Positions 54,393 through 60,000 of a stretch of 60,000 bases of DNA are shown here, piece by piece (the stretch's first letter is position 1; the number at the start of each line of letters is the position of its first letter). This DNA is from Symsagittifera roscoffensis (lineage: Eukaryota; Xenacoelomorpha; Acoela; Convolutidae). The DNA lies in contig NC_087064.1 in the NCBI RefSeq assembly GCF_963678635.1, positions 77,453,620 to 77,513,619 of the forward strand. Direction: 5' to 3'. The position numbers and the translations under genes are program-made. The notes below the pieces were generated by a model. It was not told where the DNA came from. It searched no databases and saw nothing but the letters and a program-made list of their open reading frames with translations.

Positions 54393-56127
54393 CTAGCGTT
54401 TAACGCACCTTCGGTGCTTCGAAATTTTTCGACAACTCATGAAAAACCGCATATATTGGAAACAACATCTGCAAACTTTTAGTGTACTCTGACTGCACCC
54501 AATTACAGGGTTGGTAATTTCGAACTTTTAATTTTTTTAAATTCCCATTTTAAAAGCGTCATTTCGAAAAGTTAATGGGCCTCTGCGGAAATTTGGAGGC
54601 CAGATTTGCAACCACTGAGAGTCCCTAAGAGCACCCTACTATAGGGTTAGGAATCCAAAACTTAGTGAATTTTTTTAAAACTAAGTTTCCAGAAAAAAAA
54701 GAAAAAAAAAACGTCTTATCTCGGCAACTAAAAGAAGTTGAGCATTCATATTAAGAGGCAAGATTTGAGACGCCTGGGTGTACGCTGAGAATAAGATTGT
54801 ATCTTCATCAAGTTAGTAGTTTCACATTTTTTGAATTTCTTTTTAGATAAGTTCTTTGAGAAATTTTAAAAAAACCAAAAAACGTCACATCTCGGAAACT
54901 AAAAGCATTTGAGCAGTCGCGTTTAGCAGTCGCATGTGGCAAGATTTGCAACTCTTTACAGTACCCTGACAACACCGAACTATAGCGTTGGGAATTTCAG
55001 AAATTGCGAAAAAAGAATTAATATAAGTTTTCTGAAAACTTTGAAAAAATCACAAGAAGCGTCACATCTCGAAAACTTCAAAGAATGAGAAGTCATGTTT
55101 GGAGGCAATGTTCGCAATATTTGAGATTACTCTGACAGCACCCATCTACAGGGTTGAAAATTTCAGATTTTTCAGAAAAAAAATTAATATAAGTTTCTGA
55201 AATTTTTTTGAAAAAATCACAAAAAACGTCATATCTCGAAAACTACAAGGATTTGAACAGTCAGATTTGGAGACAACATTTGTAATTTGTAACTCCTTAG
55301 AGTACTCTGATAGCACCCAACTACAAGGTTGGGAATTTCAAATTTTGAGAAATAATTATTTAATATTTTCTGAAAATTTTTAAAAAATCACAAAAAACAT
55401 AATAGCTCAAAAACTACAAGGATTTGAGCAGTCATATTTGGAGGCAAGATTCGCGATCCTTGATAGTACTCTGACAGTACCCAACTACAGGGCTGGGAAT
55501 TTCAGAACTTAAAAAAAATTTAAGTTTTCTGAAAAAATCACAAAAACCGTCATATCTCGAAAAGTACAAAGAATTGAGCAGTCATATTTGGAGGCAAGAT
55601 TCGCAATCTCTAAGATTACTCAGAAAGGACCCAACTACAGGGTTGGGAATTTCAGATTTTGCAAAAAAAAAATTAAAATGAGTTTTCTGAAAATTTTTGA
55701 AAAAATCACAAAAAACGTCATATCTCGAAAACTACAAGGATTTGAACAGTCATATTTGGAGGCAAGATTTGTAACTCCTTAGAGTACTCTGACAGCACCC
55801 ACTACAGGGTTGGGAAATTTAAGTTTTGTAAACAACTTTGTTATTTGAAATTGATGAAAATTTTTGAAAAAAACCTCAAAAATCGTCTTATCTCCTTAAC
55901 TAAAATGATTCGATTATTCAAAACTGGAGGCCAAATTCGCAAACCCTATTTCGATATTGGGCTGCTTAATTTAAGCTCGGTAAAATAACAACTAAAATAA
56001 AATAGGAAAATCGAAAAAAATTCTTAACCATTGCAATATACGATATAGCTTAAACATGCAAAAATAATACGTTGAAAAAGCTTAAACATGGCGAGATAGT
56101 GAAGCCCGCATTTAAATATATAATAGA
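54393..56127 (-). mobile_element. Non-autonomous Helitron, 1735 bp, longest tandem core
   Basis: The - strand starts TCTATTATATATTTAAATGC at 56127 and ends with the hairpin GCACCGAAGGTGC, GTTAAACG and CTAG at 54393; flanks A and T. The core holds about eight ~165-bp units, each with AAAACGTCATATCTCGAAAA, GGAGGCAAGATTCGCAA and the hairpin CCCAACTACAGGGTTGGG on the + strand. No Rep/helicase gene. Confidence 0.93.
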
Positions 56128-56152
56128 TTTGAGACACGAGTGTTCAATTTTA

Positions 56153-56725
56153 ACACAGAGGCGAAACGGAGTGGAAAAATTAGTGGAAGAAAAATACTTG
56201 CACCATTAGAAACTTTAAAAAGAGCTTTCAAAACGCTAAAAAAGAAACAAATCTTTCTTCGGGACATAAGCAGACAAAAATTAGCAGACACCAAAGCTCA
56301 AAATATTAGAAAATTTCACCGTTCCCACAAAAAAAACAGGTCCCGACTGGAATCGAAATTCTGAGATTTGTCATTTCGAGCACTGCACCAAATACACAGA
56401 ATACTCCTGTTCAAAAATTTTTAATGAACAGCATAAAAAAAATCAAAAATATAAGCAAAACTTTTTGGAAATCACTAAGTTGCCCAAAACCGGAATACGC
56501 TGAATGTTTTTTATTTGAGTAAAAATGCCCAAACTTTAGGTAGATTTGGTGCTGCGGCAACGAAGCCGGCAAAAAAAGCACACAAACAAAGACCGCGAAT
56601 GAACGTCTCACTTTTGATTTCATACAAGCCAAAGGTTAAATGATTCAAGTGATTCTGTAAAACTAGTTAGCGACCCAAAAAAGTATATTCCGGTTTGATA
56701 GCGCTTGCTAATCGCAAGAGTAATT
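56153..56725 (+). repeat. Hairpin-ended element (GGAGCTTC subfamily), variant
   Basis: Left end ACACAGAGGCGAAACGGAG, right end GTATATTCCGGTTTGATAGC followed by GCTTGCTAATCGCAAG. It includes AAAACAGGTCCCGACTGGAATCGAAATTC, a decayed tRNA-like patch. Non-coding. Confidence 0.55.
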
Positions 56726-57180
56726 AGGCATGTTAATAGGCACACATGCCAATAGTACGGTCTCCCAGTTATTCAACTGTTCAGGCGGCACAGCCAAACT
56801 CCCTCAAGATGTAATTACTAAGTAGAATGGAGGATACCGCCCTCTGGCGCTTACAACAGCATAGCTGAACACACTAGCAATTTGGACGAACTCAAGTGTT
56901 AAATCGAGATCTTGAGAAGCAGCCGATAAATCGACCGATATCAACATTATACGATTCGTTCACGCTATAGCACTCGAAGCGCATATATTGGACTGTATAT
57001 AAAGATTTTAGGACTGTTTTTAAAATGAATGTATTGCACATGGGCCGAGTTAGCTTCAGTCAAATTCAGACTTTCACAAAATCAAAATAAGAATTTTGTG
57101 GAAACTAGATAAACAGTCTACCTAAAAAAGTAAAAATTCAAGTCGTACGCTTTTACTCAAGAACGCACAAAACATCATAC

Positions 57181-57279
57181 CTTGAACATAGAAAGAATGT
57201 CGTGGTCTTTGATAGACAGATTTGACGAATCCATGAGAATGACAAACTTCACTTGACAATTTGTTACATAACCATAAAC
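57181..57279 (-). CDS. TRAPPC2L: TRAPPC2L, penultimate exon
   Basis: Thirty-three codons between TTTAG and GTATGATG, phase 0 at both ends. It encodes [20 protein letters not shown], then [13 protein letters not shown], which continues directly into KLHN of the last exon. This is the conserved central-to-C-terminal strand/helix of the longin fold. The exons for the N-terminal ~70 residues were not found up to position 60000, so they lie beyond the right edge or are too divergent or short to see. Confidence 0.95.
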
Positions 57280-57663
57280 CTAAACACAATATGCTGAAAT
57301 CCCGCTGAGATCCATTGCAGCCAAAAAAACACAAATTTTTCATTGCCGACAACTATGTATCCTTGGGTCTTTTACCAGTCCATGATAAATTAGCACTTAA
57401 TCAGCAGTACTCCACAAAGGGTTAAAAATAATTAACATAACATAAGTAAGAGAAACTCTTTTTTTTTCAAGTTTTCTCATCAAAAAAAAAGAAAAGCACA
57501 GAATGTTTCGGACCACGAAAAAATTATCAAAAGATATTTCGAAAAAGCTCATGGATAAAATTTTGGAATCCTATCATAAACAACAGCTGAAACTAAGTAA
57601 ATCAACTTAAGAAAATCAAATCTCAACAAAAAACAATAAATTGTAAAATTGTAAAACAAAGTT

Positions 57664-58575
57664 GAACACAGAGGCGAAGTTGCACTTCGCATATGCACGC
57701 AAAATTAAGACCAATAACGCTACTGGGAAAAACTGAATGAGTAAAACTTTGAGTCTACAAAACTTCTTGTGATGCACGCCAATTATAAGCGTACATAATT
57801 GCTAGGTGATGCAAGCCAATTATGACGCATTAGCAGTACCAGTCAATTTGGAAAAAGAAATTTATCAACTAACATGCCTCAATTTATAGAGCGGACACCG
57901 TATTTTATTTAGTATAGAAAAAGTTCATTTAAAACATACGACCCTGTCACGGTTCGAACCTCTCATTTTGCTGCTGGTCGCCTTCCATACCTCTACGCTA
58001 CAGATCCATGACACCTTGAAGCTAATGTGTTATTTGTAATATAATAGTCTGTATTAGTATCCTTAGCATTGGCTGTACTTAATAACTGGTTATTGATCAA
58101 AATGAACACATTTTGTCGCAACAATATTTGCGACTTAGGTTGGGAAAAAAAGAGTTCATACTATAACAAAAGCTTTGCTTGTGTAAAAAGCATCAGTAAT
58201 ACTTCATTGAAATTACCTCAGCAAAGATTTGAGCATTAATCTGCAATGATTTTCAAAACATGGTAAAAAAAAGCATTGGGGATACTCTACCGAGAGGCAG
58301 ATAAATCGAAAAAAAGTTTATATTATCTCCGATAAACCTAAACCATCATTAACAAAATTTCGTGGAAATTCAAATTAAGCTTCAACCACCTGTCTCTCTG
58401 GCAGCAAATAAGCATGAGAAATAATTTTGACCTCCAAGCAACACAAAAAGAGATTTCTTAACCGAATAAAATTTAGGACGAATAAAACTATTAAGCAGAA
58501 AAAAAAACAGAAAAATATACAAATTCCGGGCTTTTAATTGTACAAATTACATAAGTAAATCAAAAACACTTGCAT
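57664..58575 (+). repeat. Hairpin-ended element with intact tRNA-like A and B boxes
   Basis: Left end ACACAGAGGCGAAGTTGCAC. The - strand tRNA-like segment 58007-57939 has A box TAGCGTAGAGG and B box GGTTCGAACC, both perfect. The right hairpin AAAGCTTTGCTTGTG lies near 58170. The next ~390 bp also match 36276-36620, so the repeated unit extends beyond the hairpin. Confidence 0.7.
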
Positions 58576-60000
58576 CTAAGTAAATCAAAAACACTTGCAT
58601 CTAAGATGGAAATTGCTGACAGAACACGATAATTTCCTAAATTTGCTACGAAGCCGACAAAAGATAAGCAGACAAACAAAAATCCGACAATTCCGGTTTT
58701 TTTTGCTCATTTTCATACATACTGAAAAGTCCAGTCGGGACTCGAATACCACACCTCGGGGTAAAAAGGCAACCACGTTTCCCTTTAGGCTAAACAAGAA
58801 GCTAGGATTAAGTAATAAAGCAACTTCGCAATTTCTTACAGTGTTACTTGCCGACTAACCTGTAAGAAAAGTTGTTAACGGGAAAAAGTTTTGTTACCGA
58901 TTACAAGTATTTTGCGCTCGCAAGTTTAATGAGCTGAAATGACGTCGATAGCTTTATTTGAGTTTTCAAGAAATTGAGCTTGTCTTCCTAGTCAGGTAAA
59001 TAACTGCACGTATTTTTTACAGATTTGTAAGAAAAATTGTTTACGAGAAAAAAAAGTCGTTCCCGATCACAGGTACACCTGCTTTCGCTTGTGCCGAAAG
59101 CATCATTCAATAATTTCAGACGTTCATCGAGAATAAAAAAACTGTCGAAAAACATATTAGCCTTCGGCATCTTTATCAAGTGGTGACTAAGCAGAGAAAA
59201 CTTTGTTAGACCAAGGTCCTCCCCGAAAAAATTTTGTCAGAAAAATTTGTGGAGATTTGAAATTTTATTGATACTTAAATTGAAATGAGGTACAGCAATT
59301 TAATGAATAGCTAATTGATATAACACAATTATCCGACAACAATTTGGTGCGACTTTATTTACTTCTGAAAAAGGTTTTCTGCTCTCGAACTGCACTTATT
59401 TAGACGTTAAAGATTAAGGCTATTTAAGTGAAGATGACCCCAATTTAGGTCATCCTGCGAACCAAGTTGTTCACGGAAAAAAGTATTGCCCAATTGTAAA
59501 AAATACCATTGCTTATCACAAGGGTAAGCAAAATCAATAGTAGAAAGGTTTAAATAGAAGGAATCACACGGCAACAAATGGAGTTCAACGTCCCTCAACA
59601 GAGTATAAAAAAATGCACCGAACTATTCTGGACCCGAGCTCCAAAGTTAAGGAAAATGGTACAAAGGCGCCAATAGACAGATGTTTTTGCCAGCAAAAGA
59701 AGAATCACAGACCTATATAAAACCTCTCTTGTTCGTGGCAAGTGTTGTACACATGTAGAAACTGCAACCCACTGAAAAACTCATGCTACTTGAAAACTGA
59801 GGGATGAAAAAACTTTGACATTGCCCTCAAGCTCGTATTAACCTATACTACTACCACTATTATTGTTGTTGTAACTACACCGATTTCCGTTCCGAACTTC
59901 TGATTGAATTAGAGAGATCGATTCTGTTTGAGAGATAGAGAGAGAGAGAGAGTTAGGGAATTTTCGTGGGTCGTCGTCTTTTATAATCTTTCACTGCAGT
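58576..60000. other. TRAPPC2L 5' side, repeats and low complexity
   Basis: A directly repeated AAGTAAATCAAAAACACTTG occurs at about 58553 and 58580. Decayed ends of the GTTGTTAACGGGAAAAAG / CGCTCGCAAG type lie at about 58870-58925, 59025-59095 and 59465-59530. An AG microsatellite lies at about 59929-59952. No exon recognised. Confidence 0.5.

Larger units (their letters stand above)
52131..57180 (-). other. TRAPPC2L intron (5.05 kb)
   Basis: Bounded by GTATGATG and TTTAG. It contains a hAT MITE (52688-53182), a TTCCGACTTTCG element (53433-53930), a Helitron (54393-56127) and a GGAGCTTCGC-type element (about 56153-56725). Open frames at 52081-52677 lie next to the exon but do not extend the protein: splicing 57181 directly to 52130 restores the conserved order. 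53931-54392 and 56726-57180 show no feature. Confidence 0.8.

Noticed and set aside
57939-58007. Possible functional tRNA gene with perfect A and B boxes
   Set aside because: Embedded in a dispersed repeat with a copy at 36029-36097, and the acceptor stem is imperfect.

Overview
The window looks like AT-rich nuclear DNA from an invertebrate-type animal. Genes have GT-AG introns of up to about 10 kb packed with transposable elements (TEs). The recognisable proteins are conserved eukaryotic housekeeping factors plus two animal-type ones, a MAP7/ensconsin-like protein and a secreted EGF-like ligand. I cannot name the phylum from sequence alone.

Six genes can be supported. On the + strand, a three-exon gene (1656-7683) encodes a 73-residue secreted peptide made of a signal sequence and one complete EGF domain. 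On the - strand, read right to left, are TRAPPC2L (last two coding exons, 57279-51873; its 5' end lies beyond the window), a CaMKK-type kinase (four exons, 51210-39928), EMC4 (two exons, 39241-32162), POP5 (two exons, 26701-22829) and an intronless MAP7-like gene (14036-11844). TRAPPC2L, CaMKK and EMC4 are head to tail with only about 660-690 bp between stop and next start, although their introns are 4.95, 9.5 and 6.5 kb. They serve membrane trafficking, Ca2+/calmodulin signalling to AMPK/CaMK, and ER membrane-protein insertion; POP5 serves tRNA processing and MAP7 serves microtubules and kinesin-1. No shared pathway is evident.

The rest is mostly repeats. (1) Four non-autonomous Helitrons (27049-28376, 46450-47845, 48432-49609, 54393-56127) show 5'-TC, a 3' hairpin plus CTRR, A|T insertion sites and a core of ~165-bp hairpin-bearing tandem repeats. 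(2) hAT-type MITEs include one with a perfect 8-bp target-site duplication (52688-53182). (3) A full-length but broken LINE (about 41.25-45.27 kb) sits in a CaMKK intron, and a 5'-truncated LINE with a 12-bp target-site duplication lies at 28618-29010. (4) Several families of 0.3-1-kb elements have hairpins at both ends, some carrying tRNA-like pol III boxes. (5) There are recent duplications: a 3.9-kb tandem duplication that copied the MAP7 5' end (13254-17125 to 17126-19745, with an internal 1.27-kb deletion in the second copy) and a tandem repeat at 20.5-22.6 kb. (6) A long palindrome at 45662-47921 is split by one Helitron, and its other arm preserves the empty insertion site.
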